Source: Pseudomonas sp. 30_B (lineage in GTDB: Bacteria > Pseudomonadota > Gammaproteobacteria > Pseudomonadales > Pseudomonadaceae). From it: a stretch of DNA of 64,000 nt. The DNA is taken from positions 62,001 through 126,000 of the forward strand of contig NZ_JAFGYY010000006.1 of NCBI RefSeq assembly GCF_017491605.1, read 5' to 3'. Below, one piece after another: positions 29,856 through 41,833 of this stretch. Every line of letters starts with the position of its first letter. Within the stretch, counting starts at the first letter, position 1. Made by a program: the position numbers and the translations under genes. Under the pieces are notes generated by a model that saw only the letters and a list, made by a program, of their open reading frames with translations, ran no database searches and was not told where the DNA came from.

Positions 29856-31364
29856 ATGAAGCGCCCGAACATCCTCTTCATCATGGCCGACCAGATGGCC
29901 GCGCCGCTCCTGCCGTTCTACGACGCCACGTCACCGATCAAGCTGCCCAACCTGTCGCGCCTCGCCGGCGAAGGCGTGGTGTTCGATTCGGCCTACTGCA
30001 ACAGCCCGCTCTGCGCACCGTCGCGCTTCACCCTGGTCAGCGGCCAGTTGCCGACCAGGATCGGCGCCTGGGACAACGCCGCGGATTTTGCCGCCGACAT
30101 CCCCACCTACGCGCACTACCTGCGCCGCCTGGGCTACCGCACGGCGCTGTCGGGCAAGATGCACTTCTGCGGCCCGGACCAGTTGCACGGCTACGAGGAA
30201 CGCCTGACCAGCGATATCTACCCCGCCGACTACGGCTGGGCGGTAAATTGGGACGAGCCGGACGTGCGCCCGAGCTGGTATCACAACATGTCTTCGGTGC
30301 TGCAGGCCGGCCCCTGCGTGCGCACCAACCAGCTCGATTTCGACGAGGAGGTGGTATTCAAGGCGCGCCAGTATCTCTACGACCACGTGCGCGAACACGC
30401 CGGGCAGCCGTTCTGCCTCACCGTGTCCATGACCCACCCACACGACCCCTACACCATCCCGCGCGAGTACTGGGACCTGTACCGCGACGAGGACATCCCG
30501 CTGCCCTCGGTGCGGATCGCCCAGAACGAACAGGACCCGCACTCCCAGCGCCTGCTCAAGGTGATCGACCTGTGGGGCCAGGAGATGCCCGAGGAGAAGG
30601 TCCGCGCCGCCCGCCGCGCCTACTTCGGCGCCTGCAGCTATGTCGACGCGCAGATCGGCGCGCTGCTGCGCACCCTGGAGGATTGCGGCCTCTCTGAAGA
30701 CACCCTGATCCTGTTCTCCGGCGACCACGGCGACATGCTGGGCGAGCGTGGCCTCTGGTACAAGATGCACTGGTTCGAGATGGCCGCCCGCGTGCCGCTG
30801 CTGGTGCACGCGCCCAAGCGCTTTGCCGCGCACCGGGTCAGCCAGTCGGTGTCCACCGTGGACCTGCTGCCGACCCTGGTGGAGCTGGCCGGCGGCGCCG
30901 TCGAGCCGGGCCTGCACCTGGATGGCCGCTCGCTGCTGCCGCACCTGCAAGGCCACGGCGGCCATGACGAGGTGATCGGCGAATACACCGCCGAAGGCAC
31001 CGTCAGCCCGCTGATGATGATCCGCCGCGGCGACTTCAAGTTCATCTACTCCGAGCAGGACCCGTGCCTGCTGTTCGACGTCACCCACGACCCGCGCGAG
31101 CTGGAAAACCTCATGGACTCGCCGGCCCACGCCGAGCTGGTCCGCGACCTGCTGGACGAAGCCCGTGCGCGCTGGGACGTGCCCGCCATCACCGAGCGGG
31201 TGCTGGCCAGCCAGCGCCGCCGTCGCCTGGTGGCCGACGCGCTGACCCGCGGCCACCTGAAAAGCTGGGACCACCAGCCCCTGGTCGACGCCAGCCAGCA
31301 GTACATGCGCAACCACATCGACCTCGACGATCTGGAGCGCCGCGCCCGCTATCCGCAACCGTAA
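29856..31364 (+). CDS. betC: Choline-sulfatase
   Basis: 502 residues. The sulfatase signature CNSPLCAPSRFTLVSGQLPTR carries Cys53, which is converted to formylglycine. Metal ligands are visible in ILFIMADQMAAP and LFSGDHGDMLGERGLW. The C-terminal choline-sulfatase-specific region (about 440-500, SQRRRRLVADALTRGHLKSWDHQP) is present. It hydrolyses choline-O-sulfate to choline and sulfate. The choline-binding protein gene follows after 33 bp. Confidence 0.95.
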   Translation: MKRPNILFIMADQMAAPLLPFYDATSPIKLPNLSRLAGEGVVFDSAYCNSPLCAPSRFTLVSGQLPTRIGAWDNAADFAADIPTYAHYLRRLGYRTALSGKMHFCGPDQLHGYEERLTSDIYPADYGWAVNWDEPDVRPSWYHNMSSVLQAGPCVRTNQLDFDEEVVFKARQYLYDHVREHAGQPFCLTVSMTHPHDPYTIPREYWDLYRDEDIPLPSVRIAQNEQDPHSQRLLKVIDLWGQEMPEEKVRAARRAYFGACSYVDAQIGALLRTLEDCGLSEDTLILFSGDHGDMLGERGLWYKMHWFEMAARVPLLVHAPKRFAAHRVSQSVSTVDLLPTLVELAGGAVEPGLHLDGRSLLPHLQGHGGHDEVIGEYTAEGTVSPLMMIRRGDFKFIYSEQDPCLLFDVTHDPRELENLMDSPAHAELVRDLLDEARARWDVPAITERVLASQRRRRLVADALTRGHLKSWDHQPLVDASQQYMRNHIDLDDLERRARYPQP

Positions 31365-31397
31365 CGACAACCACAACACGCCGAAGGGGATGGGAGC

Positions 31398-32333
31398 ATG
31401 AAGAACACCGTACGAACCGCATCAACGCTGTTGCTGGCCGGCGCACTGGCGCTGGGCGGGCCGCTGGCCCACGCCGAAAACGAAGCCTGCGGTACGGTGA
31501 AGCTGGCCGATCCGGGCTGGACCGACATCGCCGTGACCAATGGCGTGGCCGCCTTCCTGCTCGAGGGCCTGGGCTACTCCGTGAAGATCGACACCCTCTC
31601 GGTGCCCATCACCTACGGCGGCCTGCGCGATGGCCAGGTGGACGCCTTCCTCGGCAACTGGATGCCGGCGCAGCAGGGCTTTTACGACCAGTTCATCGCC
31701 AGCAAGCAGGTCACCCAGCTGGCGAAGAACCTCCAGGGCACCGAGTTCACCCTGGCCGTGCCGGCCTACGTGTGGAACGCCGGGGTGAAGACCTTCGCCG
31801 ACCTCGACAAGCACGCCGAGCAGTTCAACCGGAAGGTCTACGGCATCGGCTCCGGCGCGCCGGCCAACCAGTCGATTCAGAAGATGATCGGCGGCGACGA
31901 GTTCGGCCTCGGCGACTGGAAGCTGGTGGAGTCCAGCGAGCAGGCGATGCTCGCCGAGGTCGGCCGCGCGGTGAAGCGCGAGCGCTGGGTGGTGTTCCTC
32001 GGCTGGACGCCGCACCCGATGAACGTGAAGTACGACATGAAGTACCTCACCGGCGGCGAGAAGTACTTCGGCAGCACCGGCAGCGTGTTCACCCTGACCC
32101 GCAACGGCTACGCCGAGCAGTGCCCGAACAGCGGCAAGCTGCTGGCCAACCTGTCCTTCGACCTGCCGATGGAGAACGCCATCATGGCCGAGGTGCTGGA
32201 GAAGAACGTGAAGAACTCCGACGCGGTGAAGGCCTGGATCAAGGCCAACCCGCAGCGCCTCGACCAGTGGCTGGCCGGGGTGAAAACCCGCGACGGCGGC
32301 GACGCGTTGGCTGCCGTGAAGGCGAAGCTGTAG
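31398..32333 (+). CDS. choX: Choline ABC transporter substrate-binding protein
   Basis: 311 residues. Signal peptide to about residue 26 (LAHAENEACG). Aromatic and acidic ligand residues typical of ChoX-type choline binders occur in LADPGWTDIAVTNG, FLGNWMPAQQ and GWTPHPMNVKYDMKYL. Permease and ATPase genes are not adjacent, so it probably works with a transporter encoded elsewhere (Cbc type). It sits between betC and a SulP transporter, a layout that joins choline sulfate hydrolysis to uptake of both products. Confidence 0.9.
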   Translation: MKNTVRTASTLLLAGALALGGPLAHAENEACGTVKLADPGWTDIAVTNGVAAFLLEGLGYSVKIDTLSVPITYGGLRDGQVDAFLGNWMPAQQGFYDQFIASKQVTQLAKNLQGTEFTLAVPAYVWNAGVKTFADLDKHAEQFNRKVYGIGSGAPANQSIQKMIGGDEFGLGDWKLVESSEQAMLAEVGRAVKRERWVVFLGWTPHPMNVKYDMKYLTGGEKYFGSTGSVFTLTRNGYAEQCPNSGKLLANLSFDLPMENAIMAEVLEKNVKNSDAVKAWIKANPQRLDQWLAGVKTRDGGDALAAVKAKL

Positions 32334-32340
32334 TCCTTCG

Positions 32341-33900
32341 ATGGAGCGCCTGATCCGCCTGCTGCCCTTTCTCGTCTGGCTGCCGCAGGTCACGGGACGC
32401 GACCTGCGCCGCGACCTGGGCGTCGGCCTTTCCGGCGCGGTGCTCGCGCTGCCGCAGTCCATGGCCTACGCGCTGATCGCCGGGCTACCGGCGGAATACG
32501 GCCTGTATGCGGCGATGCTGCCGGTGCTGATCGCCTGCCTGTGGGGCTCGTCCAGGCACATGGTCGGCGGGCCGACGGCGGCGATCTCGGTGGTGCTGTT
32601 CACCGCCATCGCGCCGCTGGCATCGCCGGGCAGCGCTCAGTTCATCCAATACGCGCTGCTGCTGACTTTCCTCGCCGGGCTGTTCCAATGGCTGCTGGGG
32701 ATGCTGCGCTTCGGCGTGCTGGTGAACTTCGTCTCGCACTCGGTGCTGCTCGGCTTCACCTGCGGCGCCGCATTGGTCATCGTGATCGGCCAGTTGCCCT
32801 ACCTGCTCGGCATCCCGGCGGGCGGGCAGGGCACGGCGCTGACCAGCGCTATCGCGTTGTGGGGGAAACTGGCGCAGTTCCATGGGCCATCGCTGCTAGT
32901 CGGGCTGTTCAGTCTCGCGCTGAGCCTGATCGTGAAGCGCCTTTGGCGGCGCGGGCCGGCGCTGCTGGTCGGCCTGATCGGCGCCAGCACGCTGGTCTGG
33001 ACGATGCCGGCGACCTTTGCCGGTGTCGCCAAGGTGGCGGCCTTCCGCAGCGCTTTGCCGCCGCTCAGCCCGCTGTCGTTCGATCTGTCCGCCATCGCCC
33101 AGTTGCTCCCCGCCGCCGTGGCCTGCGGCATGCTCGGGCTGGTTACCAGCCTGTCGATTGCCCGCGCACTGGCCACTCGCACGCACCAGCCGCTGGACGC
33201 CAACCAAGAGGTGCGCGCCCAGGGGCTGTCCAACCTGATCGGGCCGTGGCTGTCCGGCACGCTGTCCGCCGGCTCCTTCACCCGCTCCGGGCTGAACCAG
33301 GATGCGGGTGCCCGCACGCCGCTGGCCGGGGTCTTTTCGGCGCTGTGGGTGGCGTTGCTGGCGGTGGCCGGCGCCGGGCTGATCACCCACATCCCGCTGC
33401 CGGCCATGGCCGCTGGGATCCTGCTGATCTGCTGGAACCTGATCGACCGCCCGGCCCTGCGCGCACTGTGGAAAGGCAGCCGCGCGGAATCGCTGGTGAT
33501 GCTGCTGACCCTTGCGGCCACCTTGCTGCTGCCGCTGCAGAACGCCATCTACGCGGGCGTGCTGGCCTCGCTGTTCTTCTACCTCAAGCGCACCTCGCAG
33601 CCGCGCGTGCAGCAGTGGGAGAAGGAGGACGAGGAAGTGCTGCGCATCGAGGGCTCGATCTTCTTTGGCGCCTGCGACTACCTGCAGAAGCTGATGCAAC
33701 GCAGCCGGGGCGAACGGCTGGTGCTGGATGCCCACCATGTGAATTTCATCGACTTCGCCGGCGCGCAGATGCTCCAGCAGGAGGCCCGCCGCCTCGCCAG
33801 CGAAGGCCGCAGCCTGGTGCTGCGCAATGCCCGGCCGCGGGTGCGCGCGGAGCTGGAGAAGCAGATGGGGAAGGGTGGGGTATTGCAGGTGGAGGATTGA
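32341..33900 (+). CDS. SulP-family anion transporter with STAS domain
   Basis: 519 residues. The SulP signature DLGVGLSGAVLALPQSMAYALIAGLPAEYGLYAAM is at about 22-58, followed by ten or more hydrophobic segments. A cytoplasmic STAS domain is at about 430-515 (LRIEGSIFFGACDYLQKLM, LDAHHVNFIDFAGAQMLQQEARRL). Transport of sulfate is inferred from its place 7 bp after choX in the betC unit; bicarbonate is an alternative for the family. Confidence 0.9.
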   Translation: MERLIRLLPFLVWLPQVTGRDLRRDLGVGLSGAVLALPQSMAYALIAGLPAEYGLYAAMLPVLIACLWGSSRHMVGGPTAAISVVLFTAIAPLASPGSAQFIQYALLLTFLAGLFQWLLGMLRFGVLVNFVSHSVLLGFTCGAALVIVIGQLPYLLGIPAGGQGTALTSAIALWGKLAQFHGPSLLVGLFSLALSLIVKRLWRRGPALLVGLIGASTLVWTMPATFAGVAKVAAFRSALPPLSPLSFDLSAIAQLLPAAVACGMLGLVTSLSIARALATRTHQPLDANQEVRAQGLSNLIGPWLSGTLSAGSFTRSGLNQDAGARTPLAGVFSALWVALLAVAGAGLITHIPLPAMAAGILLICWNLIDRPALRALWKGSRAESLVMLLTLAATLLLPLQNAIYAGVLASLFFYLKRTSQPRVQQWEKEDEEVLRIEGSIFFGACDYLQKLMQRSRGERLVLDAHHVNFIDFAGAQMLQQEARRLASEGRSLVLRNARPRVRAELEKQMGKGGVLQVED

Positions 33901-33938
33901 TCACCCGCCTCGCTCCAAAGGCGCAGGTGAATGCCTTC

Positions 33939-33984
33939 GTAGGAGCGCGCCATGCGCGCGATCGCGGGCATGGCCCGCTCCTAC
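33939..33984. repeat. Class C palindromic repeat
   Basis: GTAGGAGCGCGCCATGCG with an imperfect inverse GGGCATGGCCCGC and the CCTAC tip. A second copy is at 34892-34936. Confidence 0.85.
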
Positions 33985-34000
33985 AGGTGTACGCCGCCGA

Positions 34001-34822
34001 TCAGCCCTTGAGCTGACGGCGCAGTTCTTCCAGCACCGGCGCCGAATCCGGCCGCACGCCGCGCCACAGCAGGAAGGCCTCCGCCGCCTGCTCCACCAGC
34101 ATGCCCAGCCCGTCGATGCAGCGCGCCGCGCCGTGCTCGGCGGCCCAGCGGTTGAAGGCGGTCTCGTCCTTGCCGTACATCATGTCGTAGCAGGTGGTAT
34201 GCCCCGGCTTGATCAGTGCCGGGTCGATGGGCGGCAGCTCGCCGGCCAGGGAGGCCGAGGTGCCGTTGACGATCAGGTCGAAAGGCTCCGCATGCAGGTC
34301 GAAGCCGCCACCGCTTACCGGGCCCAGGTCCTTGAATTCTTCCGCCAGCTGCTCGGCCTTGGACGCCGTGCGGTTGGCGATGACGATGCAGTTCGGCTGC
34401 TGCCCGAGGAAGGGTTCGAGGATGCCGCGCACCGCGCCGCCGGCGCCCAGCACCAGGATGCGCGCACCGCGCAGGACGACGCCGTGGTTCACCGTCAGGT
34501 CGCGGGTCAGCCCGGCGCCGTCGGTGTTGTCGCCCAGCAGGCCGCCGCCTTCAAGCTTCTTCAGAGTGTTCACCGCGCCGGCGCGGCGCGCACGCTCGGT
34601 CAGCTCGGTGGCCAGGCGGTAGGCGTCTTCCTTGAACGGCACGGTGACGTTGCCGCCCAACCCCTGCTCGAAGAACTCGCGGGCATTCCCGGCGAAGTCG
34701 TCCAGCGGCGCCAGCCGCGCGTCATAGCTCAGCGCCTGGCCGGTCTGCTCGGCGAACAGGCGGTGGATCTGCGGCGACTTGCTGTGGCCGATGGGGTTGC
34801 CGAAGACGCAGTAGCGGTCCAT
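34001..34822 (-). CDS. aroE: Shikimate dehydrogenase (NADP)
   Basis: 273 residues. Substrate loop [20 protein letters not shown] near the N-terminus, catalytic Lys/Asp region [12 protein letters not shown] and GDNTDGAGL, and NADP-binding [12 protein letters not shown] with NRTASKAE. It reduces 3-dehydroshikimate. The [10 protein letters not shown] start is used; a longer frame would cross a repeat. Confidence 0.96.
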   Translation of the reverse strand: MDRYCVFGNPIGHSKSPQIHRLFAEQTGQALSYDARLAPLDDFAGNAREFFEQGLGGNVTVPFKEDAYRLATELTERARRAGAVNTLKKLEGGGLLGDNTDGAGLTRDLTVNHGVVLRGARILVLGAGGAVRGILEPFLGQQPNCIVIANRTASKAEQLAEEFKDLGPVSGGGFDLHAEPFDLIVNGTSASLAGELPPIDPALIKPGHTTCYDMMYGKDETAFNRWAAEHGAARCIDGLGMLVEQAAEAFLLWRGVRPDSAPVLEELRRQLKG

Positions 34823-34891
34823 GGGGAATCCTGGGACGTGAAAAACGGGAAGGCGCAGAGATTGCCGTTTTCCCCCCTCGGTGCCAAGCCT

Positions 34892-34936
34892 GTAGGAGCG
34901 CCCCATGGGCGCGATCGCGGGCATGGCCCACTCCTA
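34892..34936. repeat. Class C palindromic repeat
   Basis: GTAGGAGCGCCCCATGGG arm and GGGCATGGCCCAC arm with a CTCCTA tip, between aroE and hemF. Confidence 0.85.
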
Positions 34937-34959
34937 AAGATGTGCGGGGATAGGCTCTC

Positions 34960-35052
34960 GTAGGAGCGGAGCTTCTCCGCGATCACCGCGACAGCGGTGC
35001 AATCCTGCACCACCGGCCTGGCGGCCGGATCGCGGATAAAATCCGCTCCTAC
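34960..35052. repeat. Class B variant REP pair
   Basis: GTAGGAGCGGAGCTTCTCC at 34960-34983 and an inverted, more diverged partner ATCGCGGATAAAATCCGC at 35029-35052. Confidence 0.82.
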
Positions 35053-35065
35053 AGACGGACGATGG

Positions 35066-37299
<2,234 letters not shown>

Positions 37300-37329
37300 A
37301 GAAGCCGGATTTGCTTTTGTGGGGACGGA

Positions 37330-37887
37330 TCAGGAGGGTCTGACAGTCTCGCCGGTACGCAAATCGCGGATCAGGCTCGGATTACGACGCCCGCCCAGGG
37401 AGCCGCCGAGCACACCATCCAGCTCACTGTGGAAGTACTGCTCGATGCGCAAACGCGTGCGCGCGGCCGGACGGCCGGCGGGGTTGGCGGAGGTGGAGAT
37501 CAGCGGGCCGGTGTAGCGGCACAGCTCGCGCACCAGCGGGTGGTCGGTGACGCGCAGGGCGACGGTGTCGTGCTGGCCGGTCACCCACTCCGGCAGGCGG
37601 TCCTGGTGCGGCACCAGCCAGGTGTTCGGGCCGGGCCAGCTGGCGGCGAGCGTCTCCCGCCAGGCGTCCGGCAGGTCCTCCAGCAGGAAGTCGAACTGGC
37701 TGATATCGCCAGCCACCACGATCAGGCCCTTCTCCACCGGTCGCGCCTTGATCGCCAGCAGGCGGTACACCGCATCGGCGCTCCAGGGGTCGCAGCCCAG
37801 GCCCCAGACGGCTTCGGTCGGGTAGGCGATCACGCCGCCATCGCGCACGACCTGGGCCATGCGCTGGGTACGCCAGTTGCTGTACAT
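37330..37887 (-). CDS. tsaC: Threonylcarbamoyl-AMP synthase
   Basis: 185 residues. [15 protein letters not shown] and [18 protein letters not shown] are the YrdC/TsaC nucleotide-binding signatures; [13 protein letters not shown] closes the fold. It makes threonylcarbamoyl-adenylate for the t6A37 modification of tRNA. Followed upstream by dprA, the usual pairing. Confidence 0.95.
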   Translation of the reverse strand: MYSNWRTQRMAQVVRDGGVIAYPTEAVWGLGCDPWSADAVYRLLAIKARPVEKGLIVVAGDISQFDFLLEDLPDAWRETLAASWPGPNTWLVPHQDRLPEWVTGQHDTVALRVTDHPLVRELCRYTGPLISTSANPAGRPAARTRLRIEQYFHSELDGVLGGSLGGRRNPSLIRDLRTGETVRPS

Positions 37888-37929
37888 CGAAAAAATCCTC
37901 GGATCTGCGATGCGCGGCAGTTTACGTGC

Positions 37930-39024
37930 TCAGGGGGCGCGATGCACCCAGACGCCGGCCTCGCAGGCCACCCATCCATCCAGCTCCAGTTCGGTCAGCG
38001 CCGCCAGGACTTCGGGCAGCTCGCTGCCGCTGCTCAACGCCAGCTGCTCGCTGCTCTGGGGCGCGGCGCGCAGGAGATCGAGCAGGGCGTGCGCGGGTGC
38101 CGGCTGCGCCGGCGTCGCCGGCACGGCCTGGGCGGTCCAGCCGCGCAGGCCGTCGAGGATATGCTCGATGCTTTCCACCAGCGTGGCGCCCTGGCGGATC
38201 AGTTCGTGGCAGCCGCGCGCGCCGGGATGGTGGATCGAGCCGGGAATCGCGTAGACCTCGCGACCCTGCTCCGCGGCGAGGCGGGCGGTGATCAGCGAGC
38301 CGCTGGAAGGACTGGCCTCCACCACCAGTACGCCCAGCGACAGGCCGCTGATGATCCGGTTGCGCCGGGGAAAGTTCGCCGCCTGGGGCGGGCAGCGCAG
38401 GGGGAGCTCCGATACGAGGGCACCGCCCTGCTCGACGATGCGCCGCGCCAGCCCGAGGTGCCGACGCGGATACAGATGCTCCAGGCCGGTGCCGAGCACG
38501 GCCACGGTGCCGCCGCCCGCCTCCAGCGCGCCGTCATGGGCCGCGCCGTCGATACCCAGCGCCAGGCCGCTGGTAATCACGAAACCGCCACCGGCCAGGC
38601 TGCGGGCAAAGGCCCGCGCCGTGTCGAGCCCCGGCTTGCTGGCCCGGCGGCTGCCCACCATGGCCAGCTGCGGGCGCTCCAGCAATGCCACATCGCCCGC
38701 CACGAACAGCAGCGGCGGCGCATCGCTCAGCTCGGCCAGCAGGGCAGGGTAGGCGGGGTCGTCCCAGGCCAGCAGATGGTGCATGGGCTCCTCCAGCCAA
38801 CGCAGCGCAGCGGCGGCCTGCTCGCGAATGCCGGCATCCCGGCGCTGGTCGGCGGACGCCTGCGGCAACCCCAGCGAGCGCCAGGCGGCGGCCGGCGCGC
38901 TCAGGGCAGCGGAGGCCGAGCCAAACGCCGAGATCAGGCGCCGGAAGCGCCGAGGGCCGAGCTCGGGCAGGGCGTGCAGGCGCAGGCGCGCCTCGATTTC
39001 GGCGGGAGACACTTCGATGGCCAT
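37930..39024 (-). CDS. dprA: DNA-processing protein DprA
   Basis: 364 residues. Rossmann-like DprA domain about 70-280 with AMVGSRRASKPGLDTARAFA, TSGLALGIDGAAHDGALEAGG and FPRRNRIISGLSLGVLVVEA; C-terminal winged helix (DprA_WH) about 305-362. It loads RecA on incoming single-stranded DNA during transformation. It follows the lysM gene on the minus strand with a terminator between. Confidence 0.95.
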   Translation of the reverse strand: MAIEVSPAEIEARLRLHALPELGPRRFRRLISAFGSASAALSAPAAAWRSLGLPQASADQRRDAGIREQAAAALRWLEEPMHHLLAWDDPAYPALLAELSDAPPLLFVAGDVALLERPQLAMVGSRRASKPGLDTARAFARSLAGGGFVITSGLALGIDGAAHDGALEAGGGTVAVLGTGLEHLYPRRHLGLARRIVEQGGALVSELPLRCPPQAANFPRRNRIISGLSLGVLVVEASPSSGSLITARLAAEQGREVYAIPGSIHHPGARGCHELIRQGATLVESIEHILDGLRGWTAQAVPATPAQPAPAHALLDLLRAAPQSSEQLALSSGSELPEVLAALTELELDGWVACEAGVWVHRAP

Positions 39025-39118
39025 GGCGGCAGTCCTTTGCGGCGAACAGGGAGGGTTCGCCCGACTGTGCCGTCAGAAGCGCGCCGCCGCTGTCGGACGG
39101 TTCCGAAACGCACCCAAT

Positions 39119-39144
39119 AAAAAACCCCGCCGAGGCGGGGTTTT
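39119..39144. terminator. Terminator after the LysM gene
   Basis: CCCCGCC-GA-GGCGGGG stem with A-run to the left, which reads as a T-run on the minus strand, and T4 to the right. Confidence 0.85.
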
Positions 39145-39163
39145 CTTCGAGCCAGGGGCGAAC

Positions 39164-40189
39164 TCAGGGGTTCTGCACCTTGTCGTTCACTTCCAGCGAA
39201 CGGCTGGCGGTCAGCACCAGCGCATAGCTCAGGCGGTTGTAGGTGCGGAAGATCATCAGCAGGCCGGAGCGCTCGTCGGGGATCTTCACCATGTCGCCGG
39301 TCACCCGGTCACGCACGGTTTCGCCCAGCTTGTAGATCGCCAGCACGTTGCCCTCGGCCAGACCGTCGCGTGAACCCTTGTCGAGGGTGACCACGTCGTA
39401 CTTGCCGATCTGGGTCACGCCGCGCGGCACGTCGATGATTGTGCCGTGAATCTGGGCGGACGGCTCGCTGGGCATGAAGGTCGAGGTGATCGCGCGTTCC
39501 TCGGTGGGGAACAGACGGTCGCCCGGGCGAACCTCCTGGGTGGTGCGGGTCAGCTGGAGGGTGGCGACGTCCTCTTCCTTGGCGGTGACGTTGGCGCCGC
39601 CGATGTCCATGGCGTCGATGCCGAGCACTTCGCCGGTCTGCGGGTCGGAGTAGACCTTGGCCTGGCGGAAGATGCCGTAGCTGTTCTGCTCGGTCAGCGA
39701 CATGCCGCGGGCATAGGCGCGGTCGCCGGCGCCGCTGATCACGCTCTCCTGGTCGCCGGCGACCACGTAGGGCGCATCGGTGAACGCGGCCTCGTCATCG
39801 ACGATGCGGTTGGAGAGCAGGAAGGCGTTGATCTTGTCCAGCGGAATGGTCGGGATCGCTTCGGCGATCGGGGTGCTGCGCACCCGCGGCGACAGCTTGA
39901 TGGTCCCGCGCGACTCGCCGCGGTTGAGCATCAGGCGCGGCTGGCCATCGATGTACACCAGACTCAGCACGTCACCCGGGTAGATCAGGTGCGGGTTCTG
40001 GATCTGCGGATTCACGTGCCAGATTTCCGGCCACTTCCATGGCTTGCTGAGGAACTTGCCGGAGATGTCCCAGAGGGTGTCGCCTTTCACTACGGTATAG
40101 CGGTCCGGGTGGCCTTCCTTGAGCTGCACGGCAGCCTGAGCCATCCCGCCTGCGGCCAGCAGCAGCAGGGCGAGTAGTGTTTTCCTCAT
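39164..40189 (-). CDS. LysM peptidoglycan-binding protein
   Basis: 341 residues, the length I recall for its P. aeruginosa counterpart. Signal peptide MRKTLLALLLLAAGGMAQA, one LysM domain (DRYTVVKGDTLWDISGKFLSKPWKWPEIWHVNPQ, about 29-75), then a long beta-rich region of unknown role. Located in the periplasm. Always found between dprA and def; the conserved link suggests a cell-wall or translation-coupled role but none is established. Confidence 0.9.
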   Translation of the reverse strand: MRKTLLALLLLAAGGMAQAAVQLKEGHPDRYTVVKGDTLWDISGKFLSKPWKWPEIWHVNPQIQNPHLIYPGDVLSLVYIDGQPRLMLNRGESRGTIKLSPRVRSTPIAEAIPTIPLDKINAFLLSNRIVDDEAAFTDAPYVVAGDQESVISGAGDRAYARGMSLTEQNSYGIFRQAKVYSDPQTGEVLGIDAMDIGGANVTAKEEDVATLQLTRTTQEVRPGDRLFPTEERAITSTFMPSEPSAQIHGTIIDVPRGVTQIGKYDVVTLDKGSRDGLAEGNVLAIYKLGETVRDRVTGDMVKIPDERSGLLMIFRTYNRLSYALVLTASRSLEVNDKVQNP

Positions 40190-40207
40190 GCGGTGAATCC
40201 CTTTATT

Positions 40208-40219
40208 ATGTGTACACAT
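40208..40219. promoter_or_regulatory. Perfect palindrome ahead of the LysM gene
   Basis: ATGTGTACACAT is a 12-bp perfect palindrome just upstream of the lysM ribosome site, in the lysM-def divergent region. A regulator site is possible but unassigned. Confidence 0.35.
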
Positions 40220-40327
40220 GAAACGCCTGGAAGCCGCCCCTACCGCGCTTTCCAGCCGTTTTTCGATGCTGCTCAGCATATTAGCAGTCGATTTTGACTT
40301 TATTCCACAAGTGCATCACAAACGTAT

Positions 40328-40834
40328 ATGGCCATTCTGAACATTCTCGAATTCCCCGATCCGCGCCTGCGCACGATCGCCAAGCCGGTCACCGAGGTCG
40401 ATGACAGCGTTCGCCAGCTGATCGACGACATGTTCGAGACCATGTACGAGGCACCTGGCATCGGCCTGGCCGCCACCCAGGTGAACGTGCACAAGCAGAT
40501 CATCGTGATGGACCTCTCCGAGGACAAATCCGAGCCGCGCGTGTTCATCAATCCCGAGCTGGAAGAGCTGACCGAAGAGAAGGGTCCGTACCAGGAAGGC
40601 TGCCTGTCGGTGCCTGGCTTCTACGAAAATGTAGACCGTCCTCTGCGCGTCCGCATCAAGGCGCTGGATCGTGACGGCAAGCCCTTCGAGGAAATCGCCG
40701 AGGACCTGCTCGCGGTGTGCATCCAGCACGAGTGCGATCACCTGAACGGCAAGCTGTTCGTCGACTACCTGTCCAACCTCAAGCGCGACCGCATCCGCAA
40801 GAAGCTGGAAAAACAGCACCGGCAACAGGCGTAA
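40328..40834 (+). CDS. def: Peptide deformylase
   Basis: 168 residues. The three family motifs are intact: GIGLAATQ (44-51), EGCLS (metal Cys92) and QHECDH (metal His134 and His138, catalytic Glu135). It removes the formyl group from nascent proteins. First gene of the def-fmt-rsmB-trkA set. Confidence 0.98.
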   Translation: MAILNILEFPDPRLRTIAKPVTEVDDSVRQLIDDMFETMYEAPGIGLAATQVNVHKQIIVMDLSEDKSEPRVFINPELEELTEEKGPYQEGCLSVPGFYENVDRPLRVRIKALDRDGKPFEEIAEDLLAVCIQHECDHLNGKLFVDYLSNLKRDRIRKKLEKQHRQQA

Positions 40835-40844
40835 CCCCATCCCC

Positions 40845-40877
40845 AAAGGCTTGCCCCGGCAAGCCTTTTGTTTTTTT
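40845..40877 (+). terminator. Terminator or attenuator between def and fmt
   Basis: 11-bp perfect stem AAAGGCTTGCC/GGCAAGCCTTT, then TG and T7. It stands inside an operon-like run, so it may only partly stop transcription. Confidence 0.85.
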
Positions 40878-40888
40878 GTGAGCCCGAT

Positions 40889-41833
40889 ATGAGCCAAGCA
40901 CTGCGCATCGTCTTCGCCGGCACCCCGGAATTCGCCGCCGAACACCTCAAGGCCCTGCTCGATACTCCCCACGAGATCGTCGCCGTCTACACCCAGCCGG
41001 ACCGTCCGGCCGGCCGTGGCCAGAAGCTGATGCCCAGCCCGGTCAAGCAGCTCGCCGTGGAGAACGGCCTGCCAGTGCTGCAGCCGCCGACCCTGCGCGA
41101 CCCCGCCGCCCAGGCGGAGCTGGCCGCGCTCAAGCCGGACCTGATGGTGGTGGTGGCCTACGGGCTGATCCTGCCGCAGGTGGTGCTGGATATCCCGCGC
41201 CTGGGCTGCATCAACAGCCATGCCTCCCTGCTGCCGCGCTGGCGCGGCGCCGCGCCGATCCAGCGCGCGGTGGAGGCGGGCGATGCGCAGAGCGGCGTGA
41301 CCGTGATGCAGATGGAAGCGGGCCTGGACACCGGGCCGATGCTGCTCAAGGTCAGCACGCCGATTTCTGCTGAAGACACCGGCGGCAGCCTGCACGACCG
41401 CCTGGCCGAGTTGGGCCCCAAAGCCGTGGTCGAGGCCATCGCTGGCCTCGCCGCCGGCACGCTCAAGGGCGAGGTGCAGGACGATGCCCTGGCCACCTAC
41501 GCGCACAAGCTGAACAAGGAAGAGGCGCGCATCGACTGGTCGCGCCCGGCCGATGAGCTGGAGCGCCGCATCCGCGCCTTCACCCCTTGGCCGGTGTGCC
41601 ACACCAGCCTCGGCGAGGCCGCACTGAAGGTGCTCGGCGCCAGGCCGGCGCAGGGCAAGGGCGAGCCCGGCAGGATCCTCGACGCCAGCCGTGACGGCCT
41701 GCTGGTCGCCTGCGGTGAAGGCGCGCTGCTGCTGACCCGCCTGCAGCTGCCCGGCGGCAAGCCGCTGGCCTTCGCCGACCTGTTCAACAGCCGCCGCGAG
41801 CAGTTCGCACCAGGCCAGGTGCTGGGCGCATGA
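40889..41833 (+). CDS. fmt: Methionyl-tRNA formyltransferase
   Basis: 314 residues. [19 protein letters not shown], the formyl-donor site [22 protein letters not shown] and the catalytic Asp in [11 protein letters not shown] are present, with the C-terminal tRNA-binding domain about 210-310. The ATG at 40889 (MSQALRI) sits right after the terminator, with only a weak ribosome site. Overlaps rsmB by ATGA. Confidence 0.97.
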   Translation: MSQALRIVFAGTPEFAAEHLKALLDTPHEIVAVYTQPDRPAGRGQKLMPSPVKQLAVENGLPVLQPPTLRDPAAQAELAALKPDLMVVVAYGLILPQVVLDIPRLGCINSHASLLPRWRGAAPIQRAVEAGDAQSGVTVMQMEAGLDTGPMLLKVSTPISAEDTGGSLHDRLAELGPKAVVEAIAGLAAGTLKGEVQDDALATYAHKLNKEEARIDWSRPADELERRIRAFTPWPVCHTSLGEAALKVLGARPAQGKGEPGRILDASRDGLLVACGEGALLLTRLQLPGGKPLAFADLFNSRREQFAPGQVLGA

